Source: Allacma fusca
Taxonomy: Eukaryota > Arthropoda > Collembola > Symphypleona > Sminthuridae
Reading direction: 5' to 3'
NCBI GenBank assembly: GCA_947179485.1
Contig: OX359246.1
Coordinates: 57,391,632-57,455,631 of the forward strand
DNA length: 64,000 nt
Within the stretch, counting starts at the first letter, position 1, and each line of letters starts with the position of its first letter. A model generated the notes under the pieces. The model saw only the letters and a list, made by a program, of their open reading frames with translations. It made no database searches and was not told the DNA's origin. Position numbers and translations under genes: made by a program. Positions 15,003 through 27,480 of this stretch are shown piece after piece.

Positions 15003-17707
15003 GATGTAAAATTGCAAACTAGGACTCAATCAGAGTTTAACGAATTTTGTTGGATGCAGCAGACCTTGGGTGCACTTGTTACTGTCAAAATATATTTTTA
15101 AATTTTATCTCCAGTACCAGGTAGCTGTGAGGTTCACTTCCAGCTGACTTGTCATGACAGACAATAAGAAATTTGATACATCGTAAAGTATAGTTGCAGT
15201 TGCGGCTTCGATAACATAAAACAGGAAATATGTTCTCGTGCATGGTTGTACCAGAAGTCTAGGATAAATCCCGTGTTGATGAACTTGACGTAAAGGAGCA
15301 ATAGTATTATGCAAATTGATTTTGTTAGGTTTGTAAATGCTCATGTAATATGTAGTAAGATAATTTTAGAATAAATCAGAAATTATCTGACAATTATTGA
15401 ATAAACAACGATTAAAACATGTTTTTTATCCATATTTTAAGAAATTTGAAAAATGCAAATATGATATTGCTCTCACTGTGTTAAAAAATATGGAGTCTGT
15501 ACATGAAGCAAGGTAGCCAGATATCTCTGCTTTAAGGTAGCATAAAGTTTTAAATCTAAACTTAGAATTGTGGCATTCGAGGTAAGTAGTTGAGTGGTTC
15601 ACTGGTTGATACATCGGAGTAATTTTGATTACTTTTCCTACTAAGTATTACGGAAAGTGGTTTGCATACAGTGATTGCATAATTATTACATTTATCTGTG
15701 TTTTCCGAAACTTTGAAATCCTAATTTGGGAGGCGTATCTGTAGTCAAATTCACTGATGTGTTTTTACCGAAATTTCATATTTTTTTCCGAGAAGAAATC
15801 ATCTGAGACTTTACCACCCTACGGCGGCGTGTGATTAGTTTGAAGAGCTCACTGTCAAGCAATTTAAATGAAATCATATCGTTGTTACATTTTGGCGGGA
15901 TATTCAAAAACGTGACCGTCTTGACAAATATTCCCGCAACCTGAGCGTTGGCTCTAGGGTCGAAGACAATCTTAAACTAACGAACTTAAACTTCAGATTT
16001 TGACCAAGTTTGGTCGGAATCCTAATTCCGTTGTCTTCGCTGATTCAATTATTTTTCTAGGACGATCTGCCACCCCATTCATATTTTGTCTCCTCCAGCT
16101 AGCAAACAGAGTTACCCTATGTTAGCTATATTATGCTATTATACTATGATAATCATACGAGCAGAATGTTCCCAGCTTACTGATAAATCAACATGTGAGA
16201 CTTCCCACCCCAATCAACATGATGTGCCGAGATCTAATCTCCAAGATACCATCCGAAAAACAAGTGCAAGCACATCAGGATTTTAATAGAAAAATTCACA
16301 ATATACACATACTAGACCTAAACAATCTACATAAAGATTAGAGTAGACATAACCCTAATGTGAATACATGGAGATCCAATTGCTTGAGATTAGCCTCAAC
16401 ATTATGTCACTACAGGAGATAACTCTTGAAAGTATAATAAAATTTCCATGAATGAAAACACATAGATACATATATTTGACTTGCGTGAAAAAATGTACAT
16501 TTCAGACTTAATTTTTGTGAACTTTCAGTAGCAACTGACAACTGCCTAAAATTATCAAATAACATCTATAAGCTCCGAATGAGCTGAGTAGTAGTGAAAG
16601 TTAAAGTATATATGTATGCTTCACTAATAAATGAATATTTATTAACCTGGGTCTTTGTGTTTTCCTTAAACATATAATAATAATGCTTGCCTAATGCTTC
16701 CCAAAACATATCCTTTCAACATCACCATGAGATAGAGTAATTCGTAGCATAATAATTGTCATTGAGATTAAATTCCCGCCTCTATATTATTCTGAACCAA
16801 AATTGAATTAAAATGTAAAATTCTTGACAACTAATCCAATGATGAGGGAATTTTTCTCATACATAAAATATACCACATTGCAACGAGAACAAGTAATAAT
16901 TTTTCATGGAAACATATGCAGCTGCTTGCTACTCTGTTTATTACGTATATACATTGTGCGGATGCAAAATAAACTGGGAAAAACGCACATGCCGGCGAGT
17001 GTCCAGAAAAAATTACATACTTCAGAAATTGTAAGTACCCAAGATATTTTTTGATTCACTGAAAACATGGCTCATTACGGCCGTCCCAATTTCTAAAATT
17101 CTGAGAATAGTGCAAACACGAATTCCATCAATTAAAAAATTTTACACCTGGTTAAATAAGTTTTTCTTGCTACTCATTAACTGACTGGAATTTAAAACTG
17201 CTATTTTTTACTATGTAACTTGTTATAAGCTGTAACATAATTATTGGATTTCAGATACTTGATTGTTTAGGCTACTTGAATTTTTTCACTCATTTCCACG
17301 CTGAATATTCGAATGAAACTGTGGAGTAGAAACTTAAAGGGTATTCATTATCCACAATCATCCTCGCGTGTTCAACGTATCTCTTGCACCCAATTATAAT
17401 TTTTTATATACAGAAATATCTCTTGGGAAATTACGTTCCGAAGCTCCTGTTTCTATAAATGTCTCTACAATTCATAAACTCTTTTGAGGCTCTCTGTCGT
17501 TAGTATTTTACCCATTCATTATACAATTCAATACTTGATACCCCTTAATGTTTCAGACTTCAGGCCCAGTAACCCCAGATATTTCAGGTGCGAGTCCTTC
17601 GATCCTAGTATAGTCAGCAGTGTTCTTGACAAAGCCCATTTCTTTCCGATTTTAACAATATAATTATAATTACGTATATACATAATTAGATATTCCTGAA
17701 TTTCGAA
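15003..17707. other. Intergenic, 2.7 kb
   Basis: The left part is the presumed esterase promoter, the right part the upstream region of CRAL-TRIO gene 2. The block 17280-17560 resembles 9820-10100. No other coding or RNA feature could be supported. Confidence 0.45.
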
Positions 17708-19559
17708 ATGCGAGCAAATTCACTCCATTTCCTGATTTTTATCGCTTCTGCCGTTTTGTCTTCAGCGGAAGAATTGCCAGATGTTACTGTCACAACTGAA
17801 GTAACCCCAAAGGAGCAGGAGGAAGAAGCATCTTCAAATGATTATCTGTCAGAGAAGTACTTCCAAAAAATTTACAAATACATTCGAAACTCAGCAGAAT
17901 TCCAAAGTCTTACAAAACAAGTGAGGCTCATAAATTAATTTTTTGCTGTATGGAACTATTAATTATTGCACACGACATATGCTAACAAAATTTGTTTATT
18001 GTATAATTTATAATGCTGTCAACTCCAAAGGAGCTATTCCAACTACTAAATGAGCTGGAGACGTGGGAAGTGCCGGAGCACTTTTCCAAGAACTTCCCCT
18101 ATTATTTAGCTGGCCACGACTCTGCAAGTCGACCAGGTACAGTTCTTTAAAATTTTAATGCTACTCAATGCGAAATGTGCGCAAAAATAATTACTGGAAT
18201 TCCCCCTGAATATTTTTGCTTTAATAGAGAAAATGTGCTTATAAAGGGATCCCTCGTAGTGTTGACCACACTATACATACATAGTGGGTATCATCTGCAA
18301 AAGAAAATTTTATTATACTTTTATTCGCAGTTTGGGTCGCAGAAGTAGGCAAGTACAATATCCGAGCTGAGGTGGAACGTGGTCCAAGGAATATTGAAAT
18401 AGGCATGAAGTACATTTTCCTTACGGTTCATAGATTCATTAAGAGTTTGTACGACCAGGACACGCCAGACAGAGAAATTCGACATGCGGTCTTCATTGTG
18501 GACTTTGATGGGTTTGATTTGCAGCAGTACGGCCATCCTGAAAGTATTTTACCTATAATTTTGAGAAATAAATAGATATATAAATATTTGCTACATGATC
18601 CCATTCGGTTATAAAAATCTAAACTTGTTTTGTTTTAAATATTTTAGCTCTCGCACAGCTGCTGCGTGTTTTCAGAGAGTACAAGGAAGTCATTGATGAG
18701 CTCGTAGAAAAAAGTATTTTCATAAATGGTAAGCAATCCTTGAAGCCAGAGATGTTCAAATGATTTTCCCTTCCTTCAATCCTTTGAATGCAAAAAAATA
18801 TATTCATTTCCTTCCTTCAGACCTCTTCAGATTGAAGGCTTGGAAACAAAATTCCTTCCTTCACCCTTCCTTCGAAGTTGTTTATTGAGATCCTTCCTTA
18901 AGCCTTCAGTAATATTCTTCCCTCACCAAATTCCGTCTTCCGCAATACTTTATTTTCATATATGAGACAACAAAGTCAAGAAACGAAAACGCCAGAAACC
19001 GTCTTTCCATCGTATTATATGTACCCTGGTACGTTACATGTGAATGAAAGCGCGTATTGACAGCGTTAGAGTTAGTTGTCATGAAAGGTACATTCGGCGC
19101 GCGAAGGGTGATTGGGAAGCACCCTTCCGGCAACTTCAATTTTTTCATTAATGCGCTGAAGCCTTACTTGTTCCTTCGTAATTTTTTTCACCCTTCGTTC
19201 CCTTCCCTTCATTTCTTTCGAAAGAAGTGCATCCTTCCCTGAAGGAAGGCTTCTTTGAAGGGTACCCGTCGACGGGTGAACATCTCTGCCTTGAACTCAT
19301 TCTTTTTTGTTTTTCAGGTTATTGTTTGGTTTTATTTAATTTAAACATTATAATCCTGTGTACCACAGTGAGTCCAATGGCTCGTGCAGGAGTAGATATG
19401 TTCCGACCAATCCTTGGACGAATAATGGAGCGTGTTGAGCTTTATGGTCCTAGTAAGGACAAGTGGGTAGAACGGATTAAAGAAGTCCTCCCTATAGAAG
19501 CCATACCCCCGTGGTACGGAGGAAACAAATACTTCAGACCTCTCCAAATCTATGGCTAA
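17708..19559 (+). CDS. Secreted CRAL-TRIO (SEC14-like) protein 2
   Basis: Exons 17708-17920, 18031-18136, 18331-18543, 18648-18728 and 19369-19559; 267 aa. Signal peptide MRANSLHFLIFIASAVLSSA, then an acidic linker and YLSEKYFQKIYKYIRNSAEF. Exon 2 ends FPYYLAGHDSASRP; exon 3 begins VWVAEVGKYNIRAEVE and holds VFIVDFDGFD; exon 5 holds MFRPILG, YGPSKDKW, PWYGG and IYG. The last four exons match the paralogues base for base in length. Intron 4 (640 bp) is enlarged by the hAT-like element at 18747-19288; the splice sites around it are intact. Its spacer sits about 2.7 kb past the esterase 5' end. Confidence 0.85.
18747..19288. mobile_element. hAT-like element in intron 4 of CRAL-TRIO gene 2
   Basis: The 542-bp element has perfect 12-bp inverted ends (CAGAGATGTTCA and TGAACATCTCTG). 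Flanks are CCTTGAAGC on the left and CCTTGAAC on the right, an 8-bp duplication with one indel. The interior is rich in CCTTCCTTC iterations on both halves. It adds length to the intron without touching splice sites. Confidence 0.82.
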
Positions 19560-20063
19560 AATAATTGATTATCTATTAATAATTATGCCGGAATGTTATT
19601 TTATCTTCCATTAAAATTCTTCAGTGTTGTACTCTTTAGTTAATTTAAAATATCTACAATCAATAAAACTTACAAATTAAAATCAAAATTTGATTCGGAG
19701 TTACCACGACGGTTCTTGGTGTATCTACTTGGTACTTTGGGATTTTGCACATTTGTACAAGTCATATAGTAAAATAAGGGGATAGAATAATTAAACGTAA
19801 AATAAAATTTCCTTTGATCATTCTAACCTGCGGGACCTGTAGCTATGAAATGTGCAACCTACAGACTTACAAATAAATGTAAATTAGGGTCGGGATTAGT
19901 TGCATGATGGCGAAAGCGAAACCGTATATTCGCAATTCTCCAGAGTATAAATATTATTCCGTGCATGTAAATTTTCAAAACTTGATTTATTTTGTATCCA
20001 TGAAGTGACACTACCAAAATATTCACACCTTACTGAAGAACATTTAATATGTTAATTCCCTCA
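19560..20063. other. Intergenic
   Basis: 3' flank of CRAL-TRIO gene 2. No gene seen. Confidence 0.4.
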
Positions 20064-20440
20064 GATGATGAACAAATTTAGTGCTGGATAAATTAGAGAA
20101 ATGGGAAGGACCAGATCGACTAAAAAAGAACTGTCACTATTATTTTGCTGGAATAGACCCAGTAAAAGCCCTTCCAATTTTAAACAGAGCTCTGTTTCAT
20201 TAAAGTTATTCAAGAGGAGTTCTACGCACATATGGGAATCTCATTGTTATTAATTTAGGGAATAACCACAAGAAAAAAATAAATTGTAAATAAAAAAAGA
20301 AATCTCCTGGGAATCTCACCCTGGTTATGAGCTTGTCAAGATTAATGGGACAAATAAAGCCACGTGGATACTACAGATCCGAACATACTTCCCTGCTAAC
20401 CTTATTCTATGAGGAAGGAAAAATTTTAAAACTGCCCTTA
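20064..20440 (+). pseudogene. Decayed CRAL-TRIO fragment A
   Basis: Two separate remnants in the order expected for this gene family. At about 20070-20165 the sequence reads LVLDKLEKWEGPDRLKK then YYFAGIDP, the exon-2 block of the paralogues. At about 20325-20440 it reads NGTNKATWILQIRTYFPANL, the exon-5 block, interrupted by a stop where the WYGG segment should follow. Exons 1, 3 and 4 were not found, so this is a partly deleted gene copy. Confidence 0.75.
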
Positions 20441-21377
20441 TTTGTCTTATGAGTAGCTAAAAGTATTATGGAAAATAGCAAATAAAAGAATATCCCATGT
20501 GTTTAAACTCTACCAACATTTTTTGATAGGAGGGTGTTCAAATATCTGGGTTCCTAATGAGAAAACATCATTAGAGCGGGCTATCTAAAAGCAATAGCAC
20601 ATACTGTAGGCTGAATCATGCACATACTTATATGTGTTATTCCAGTTTTGCCTGCTCATTATTACCATGTACAACGTCATGGGAAAAAAATTCGTCCACT
20701 GCAAAAACAATTCTAGGGTTTATAATTGGTTCAACATTCTACATTTCACCTGAAATAGTGTAAAAAATCTGGTTTTAAGAGCGTAGATAGGAAATAGGAA
20801 ATCACTCTTCCTTAAGAATGGTATTTCCCCACTTGTCAGACAAAATCAGCAGAACTAATCCTGAGTCACTCACTAACAATCAAAAAAGTTTAAATGCATG
20901 AGTCACAAAAAGACTCAACACTTAATTAAATAATTCTGTAAATGATTTTGAAACACATTACAGCAAGCATATTAATAATACGGGAAGTCTGTAAGTTTGA
21001 CTCTAAATCTTTGCGTTTGAGATTTTATCGTGTGAACATAATTATTTCAAGGAGTAATGAAAATAGCGTGCAATGAAGCCATTCCCTCTCCACACTTCAC
21101 CATTAATCCTCCATAATATTTCCTCATTTATGTATACAATAATTAAATTTGAATTTAGCCACTGGAATTTTCCTGCCCCAATCTAGTTTGTATCCGGAAA
21201 AGGTGTTGGTGTGAATGAGCAGGATTGCGTAATCAGTGTTTTTCTTAAAACACAATACTCCAAGTTCAATTCCCGGTTTGTGTTTCTACGCAGGCGGAAT
21301 TAAGTCAATGCATTTTTCCCAAGTGACGCCTCAGCAAACGATTGTCTTGGTAAAAATTATTATTACTCTTCATCAGC
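20441..21377. other. Intergenic
   Basis: No gene or repeat recognised; presumed upstream region of CRAL-TRIO gene 3. Confidence 0.4.
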
Positions 21378-22580
21378 ATGCCCAGATATCATCTCTTAAC
21401 GATTTTGCTCGTCAACTTTCTTTCGCTGTTCTTCCCTTTACTATATTTTACGAATGGGCAAGAAATAATGGAAATAATTCCAGTGACTGAAGTACATTTC
21501 CAGGAAAGTCAAGCCAGTAATCATAATATTACGGAAAAATTATTTAAAAAACTCGGAACTTACGTTCGAAATTCCCCGGGTTTCCAGAAATATTCAGCTC
21601 AAGTAAGTTTGTGAGAATTTAAATATACAGGAACAAATGTTCTCTTTGATTACACAGTAAATGCCATACGTACCACATGAAGCTACTTTTACGTTATCGG
21701 AATTTAAAATAAGGGGAATTATTTGTGTTTTTAGGAACTCCGGAACTTAACAATTGAATTAGAATCTTGGGAGGAGCCAGAGGAGTTAACAAAAAAATTC
21801 CCATATTATTTTGCAGGGTACGATTCTAACGACTGGCCTGGTAAGACATTTTTTGAATCGGTATTAAATTTTATATTTCCTTTATAACTATCTGATTAAC
21901 CATCAACACCTTTCCTTGCACAGTGTGGATTGCTGAAGTCGGGAAATTTAATATCCGGCGCGCAGTGGAGCTGGGCAATGAGGAACTCTTAGTCAAATAC
22001 ACATTTAAAGCAATATACAGAATTATTAAAACCATACATGACAAAGATAGCCCAGAGGAGGAAATCCGATTTGGAGCTTTCATCCTTGACTATGATGGTT
22101 TTGATTGGTACCAAATAAATCATGCGGAAAGTAAGATAATTCTCAAACCTTCCATAAAATATATTTATTCTTAAATTATTTTTTAAATATGACTTGACTT
22201 GTTCGCGTTTAAGCTGTAAACTTCATGCTCCGAGTGCTACGAGACTACAAGGAAGTCATTGAGGAATTTTTGGGCTATTGTATGCTAATAAATGGTAATT
22301 TTATTTGATTGTTTTGAAAACTCAACTCTAAAATCATTTAGGAATAATTAACGCTGTTTTAAAACGTTTTTTTCCTATTTTGTAACCAGTCAGCCATCCA
22401 GCCCAAGTACTGATTAATTTAGTCCGCCCTATACTGGGTCGAATGTTAGAGCGCGTTGACGTCTTCGGGACAAACAAAGTCAAGTGGATCCCAGCATTGA
22501 GGAGAAAGTTCCCTGAGAACATCCTTCCACGTTGGTATGGAGGAAACCTGACGTTTAAGCCGATACAAGTTCACGGTTAA
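21378..22580 (+). CDS. Secreted CRAL-TRIO (SEC14-like) protein 3
   Basis: Exons 21378-21602, 21735-21840, 21924-22130, 22214-22294 and 22390-22580; 269 aa. The N-terminus is a long hydrophobic leader (LLTILLVNFLSLFFPLLYF). Then ITEKLFKKLGTYVRNSPGFQ, FPYYFAGYDSNDWP, and exon 3 beginning VWIAEVGKFNIRRAVELG. Exon 3 is two codons shorter than in the paralogues (NEELLVKY in place of a longer EEN...KY), leaving the frame intact. FILDYDGFD, RDYKEVIEEFLGY, LVRPILG, FGTNKVKW, RWYGG and a terminal IQVHG complete the family pattern. No defect seen. Confidence 0.85.
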
Positions 22581-23355
22581 ATAATAATTATTTCAGTTCC
22601 TCAAGAATGCTGGATCCGTTCATTTCTGCTATATTAAATCCAGTGCCAGAAAGTATTTATTTGTATATAAGTACAATGGATGAGTCAATTGCACGAAAAG
22701 GATAAATATTAAGGATCTACTTTTTTCATGAAGTAAAGCTCATTTTATTGTTATTACTCTTGAAATTACCAATTTATCTCACTATCAAAACAAATACTGT
22801 TTTTTAGTGTAATGAATTTGAACTTGATTTTTAATTTCCTCAGGACCATCCTTTTCACTATTTTTGTCAAAAATGTTAGAGCGTTTAACTAAAATGTAAA
22901 ATATCCATATAATGATGTTTACAAGGTTATATGCTCTTTTGAATTGTGCTGTGAAACATTGTGCTACATGAAAAAAATACTTGTTTTTGCGTTTTCAAAG
23001 AATTCCCATGCATCCTTTACGAGTTAAGTTTTCTGAAAGCATTTATAGATTTTAATCAACAAGTAAACTCAGGAATATTTCTGGAGCTTTGTGAGATTTT
23101 TTTATCATGGATGTTCTGGTATAATGTATACTCATCACAAATGTACATACATATGTTATTATATGCTACCCTTATGCAGCGATCATTCTGGAATATATTA
23201 TATCCAGATGATATAATCATAAATATCCCAGATTGTGAGTAAATAAATTTAGATCAGTTATAATTTCTAACTTGACGCAATGGAAAATATTTGGTAATAA
23301 TTGACTTCCTGCCAGGGTGATGTATAATTTTGAAAAACTAATTCGTACAATTGAT
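22581..23355. other. Intergenic
   Basis: No gene recognised. The last ~110 bases (about 23245-23355) resemble intron 2 of CRAL-TRIO gene 5 and belong to the duplicated fragment that follows. Confidence 0.45.
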
Positions 23356-23487
23356 TACAGTTTGGATGTCTAAAATGGGTAAATTTTGCGTTCGTCGAGA
23401 AGTGGAATTGGGGGAAGAGAACCTCAAAATATTGCATAAGTACGCCTTCCACGCCGTTTACAGAATCATTACGACTATTGCCGTCCA
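23356..23487 (+). pseudogene. CRAL-TRIO fragment B (truncated exon 3)
   Basis: After an intact acceptor (GATTACAG) the sequence reads VWMSKMGKFCVRREVELGEE and continues through KYAFHAVYRIITTI, then similarity stops abruptly. It is closest to exon 3 of CRAL-TRIO gene 5, and the preceding intron also matches that gene (CTTGACTTCCTGCCAGGGT in gene 5, nearly the same here). It is therefore a genomic partial duplicate, not a retrocopy. No other exons are present nearby. Confidence 0.8.
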
Positions 23488-23965
23488 TTTATTCAGAGAT
23501 ACTCGATTCTAAATTTTTTCATTAAGCTGTGGAGTATGGTGTAATTTACTCTCATACTTTACATGGATTTCTCATTTCGTATGTGATATTATGAGTACAT
23601 ACGTAATAATATTCACACGGAGTGTAATTATTAATAACTATAATTTAGTCTGAACATAGTAGTACAGGACGTGCAATATAGCATACAATAAGAAACTTAT
23701 CTCGCATTTCATGTGAATATACATATGACTCAACCAGGAAGTAGGTACGCATTATTGGAAGTTTACTTGAAAACTTGGAATTTTCCGCCGTGTTAAATTG
23801 GAACCAGATGTTTACCTTCAAAGGGTTGTTGTTCCGCGGCATTTCCTCTGCACAAATATATGGAGGGCTAAATATCTATCCTGGCTAAGCATTCAGCGAG
23901 TACTGTGGTCTTTAAAACATTGGAAGTGCCAAATCTTTTACTGATTTCGGAACTCTTTCACAAAG

Positions 23966-25407
23966 ATGGAACTCCAAAATTTTCCTCTCAAGTTTTCTAT
24001 ATTTCTGCAAATAATTTTACGCTGTAACTTTATAGGAGCAATTCCGGTTGAAGATACAACCACGGAAATATCCAAAACACATTCACAAGACAATCAACCG
24101 GATAGAAACAGAGAAATCAATGATGAGCTATTTCATAAAGCCCGCTCTTATATTTTATATTCGCCAGGTTTCAGGAATTATTCTGCTCAAGTAAGTTCCT
24201 GAAATCATATTTTGAAGAATTTTAAATATTTTAAATTCAAAATGTTTTTCTGTTACAAATTGTTGCACTCTTACAAAAGCTTCATGTTGACATTGGCTGT
24301 GCAACCTAATTTTGATTTGGTACTTTTAGGACTTCCGAGATTTCTTGAACGATCTAGAAATGTGGGAGGAGCCAAACAATCTGAAAAAGGGCTTTCCATA
24401 TTATTTCTCTGGGCACGATCTCGAGGACAGGCCTGGTGAGTTCCGTCATACTGCGCAAACTCTTTCATTAATTTTGTCGGGTAGAAATTTCAGTGTGGCA
24501 TAGTTTTGAAGTGATTTAGCCAAACCAACATTATATTAATCCTTATTTTAGTGTGGTTGGCTGAGATCGGCAAATTTAAAATACGTCAAGAAGTAGAGAA
24601 GGGTCCAAAAAACGTGGAAATCATCCTCAAATATACATTTAAAGCCATATTGCGAATCATTAAGACTATTCAGGAAAAGGATACACTGGAAAAAGAAGTT
24701 CGACATGGGTCATTTCTCTTGGATTTTAATGGCTACGATATGTATCAGATTGCTCACATGGATAGTAAGGACACTCGCTGCAAGTTTTATGACAATTCAA
24801 AATGATTAGAATTGATTGTTAATTACAGTAATTCATATAGAATTAAAATATGGAAATTTCTCCTCACAGCTCTGGCTTTCATGCTTCAAGTGGTGAGGGA
24901 CTATAAAGAAGTCATTGACGAATTCATGGGTTATTGTATAATTGTAAACGGTATGCAAGTTTAATTAAAGCGTCCTGTATGGGCATTCTACAGATACTAC
25001 AATTCTCCGTATAATGTAGACATTTGAAGATTAACATGTACACAAACCAAATTCATTATGAAAATGCAGTTTTTCTCTCTTTAAGCAGATTTTAAATTAA
25101 AGCAGTATGCTTTTTCAGTTTGTATGGATTTACATGTGTACATATGTAATTATTTTTGGTTTCGTTTGTATCATTAAACAACCTACTAACTTTAGACGTG
25201 TTTTCAATTTCTGTAGTGAATCCGCTCGCTCAACAATTGCTTAACCTGATGCGTCCAATGCTGGGTCGAGTATTCGAGCGGATTGAAACCTATGGTATGA
25301 ACAAGGCCAAATGGCTTCCTATCGTTCGGAGACAATTCCCGGATTATCTCATTCCCAGCTGGTATGGAGGAAGCCCGACCTTCAAACCTATTCAAACATA
25401 CGGCTAA
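23966..25407 (+). CDS. Secreted CRAL-TRIO (SEC14-like) protein 4
   Basis: Exons 23966-24190, 24330-24435, 24552-24764, 24870-24950 and 25217-25407; 271 aa. A signal peptide (MELQNFPLKFSIFLQIILRC...IGA) is followed by a polar linker and ELFHKARSYILYSPGFRNYSAQ. The core reads FPYYFSGHDLEDRP, VWLAEIGKFKIRQEVE, FLLDFNGYD (Tyr in place of the usual Phe), RDYKEVIDEFMGY, LMRPMLG, YGMNKAKW (Met where the paralogues carry Thr or Pro), SWYGG and IQTYG. All junction phases match. The first exon is the most diverged part across the cluster, as expected for a fast-evolving leader. Confidence 0.85.
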
Positions 25408-25489
25408 AGTCTCACACCCTTATTTTATATTTCACACATGCGCAATAGCTTAAATAGTAAACAAAATACTTTTTTCCGTTCTATTCTAT

Positions 25490-25975
25490 CCTCTCTTCTA
25501 AGTTGAAAGAGTGGATAGTCTCCGTCTCCGTGTCCGTGTCCGTGATGGTAAGATTCAAATATTCGCGCGCTTTTTTTATTGGCTGAGCCAACAATAACTG
25601 GCTAAATAAATTATTAAAATTATTTTTTTTAAATTAAAAAAAATATTAAAGCGTTATAATGTTGTGCACTTTTTCTTTTTTTTTTGAATGAAAAAAATAA
25701 TGTTGCTCAAATGAAAAAAGGATGTTAAAAAGTCTTAATAACTCGAAATTATTAAAAATTTAATTTAATTTTTATTTTTTATTAATTTTTTTGCGGATTA
25801 GAGATTCAAACAGCGAGCTTTTTTATTTGCTGAGCCAGCAATAGCTGACTAAATAAATAATATTATTCTAAAAAAATTAAAAGCATTATACAGTAGCAAG
25901 GGCGGCGACATTTTCACGGGCAGCCGTCCACAACCAAGACTCACTCTTTCAAATTATGAATTAGAAGAGAGAATC
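25490..25975. mobile_element. Inverted-repeat element (MITE-like)
   Basis: Left end CTCTCTTCTAAGTTGAAAGAGTG and right end CACTCTTTCAAATTATGAATTAGAAGAGAG are inverted copies, separated by AT-rich sequence with two GCTTTTTTTATT...GCTGAGCCA-type repeats. A CAGTAGCAAGG...CACGGGC segment (about 25895-25925) recurs near 54990-55025. No target duplication was identified and nothing is coded. Confidence 0.5.
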
Positions 25976-26024
25976 ATTTTAAAAAATTTAAAGCAAAATT
26001 AAATGAAAAAATTGTTTTACCGTA

Positions 26025-26155
26025 CATTAGTCTACACATTTACTAGGGCTGTGCAGCTAGCTATTGCATACAACTGTTATTTACTGTCTACCCTTTTTAC
26101 ATTTTCCTCGCAAAGCCAGCAATTTGCTGGCTGTGCAGTGCTCGTAAGTGTTCAT
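26025..26155. repeat. Dispersed repeat, copy 1 of 3
   Basis: About 130 bases from GTCTACAC to GGCTGTGCAGTGCTCG match the reverse complement of about 47090-47220, and partly match 54730-54830. Shared landmarks are CAGCTAGCTATT and CAACTGTTATTTACTG-type strings. Confidence 0.7.
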
Positions 26156-27480
26156 AAACGTACCCAGGCTAGTTCGTTTGATGGACTCTTTCAAATTAAA
26201 ATTTTGTATTTAATTTGTGAAAGATCGTATTAGACAGGACGGCCTGAACTTATTGTGAACTGCCATAGACAATTTTTCCGATTAAAATAATATTTCCCGT
26301 GAATTACATGTATTTTTATTTCTAATTTAAATGAAACAGAAGATTGCATTCCTGTACAACTGTTCCCTAATTTCTTAAAACAACAAATTTAAATACTGGG
26401 TTTTGTGCAATATTGTATTAATGGGAATTAAATTAACGATGTTGCTATTTACTATGGAAGAGATGAATGAGCAAGCTGGATTTACTAACAATGTTTAATC
26501 TTTCCCTTCATTTTCTCTGTTTTGAGGAATTACTATCCACGTACTTTTCAATCCACTACTATAATACGAAAAGTCTTGGAAATGAAACCCATTTGAAGAG
26601 TTAATACAGTAAAGAAAAATTGTTATTATTACTGTTCATTTATTAAGACAACTTGATTTAGAGTCTGAAAGTGTCTAGTTTAAAAAATAATGAGACAGAT
26701 GAAACTGAATCAGCAGAGTATGTACTTACTTGAAACGATGGGATTACGAGAATTAAATTTACACAAAAAAAGAAACATGTGGAAAAATCACACATTGTGT
26801 GAAGAAAGTATTCTGACACGAGAGCATAACTACAGCTCACTTTGAGTATGAAGCACGTTTTTAAGAAATACTTTTAGTGAACCGATATGTATAGTATGTC
26901 TGTCAATGTTTTCAATGGTTATATATATGTATACATAACTCGTTTTTAATTTTACTCCTTATAATAAAAAGAAGTCCATAGTGTCTACTCTCATTCATGT
27001 TCTTATTGTTTGGTGAGATTGAACTGTATTTCCTGCTATTCTGGAGAAATCCCCCCAAAATAAAATTTAATGGCTGGAAATTAACTTTTTTTGCCGAATG
27101 TCTTCCTTTTACAGATTCCTCCCTTCTTTATTTCATCTACATAGCGTGCATGTCAAATTTCTTTTCACCCAATACACTTGCCAGATACCCTTTTCGTTAA
27201 TAGCGTGTGAACGTGTGTCGTAATTGGGTGCTAAGTACATCCATTTTAATTTAAGCTCTTGTAACATTTCTAATAACCCGGAATACATTCCTCTGTTACA
27301 CTTGTGGAATTTCAGGATTTTTTTGGCCGGACCAAAATCAGAGTTTTAAAAGCTTACTCATCTTCCACTAAAGCTCCCAATTTAGTATCTATTCGGCATT
27401 TATCTCTCACGGGTGTTGAAAGTCAGACTTGGTTTGAGTTCATATCAAACTTTTAAATTTCGGTAGCATTGCCCATCAAA
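26156..27480. other. Intergenic
   Basis: Upstream region of CRAL-TRIO gene 5. No gene or convincing repeat seen. Confidence 0.4.
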
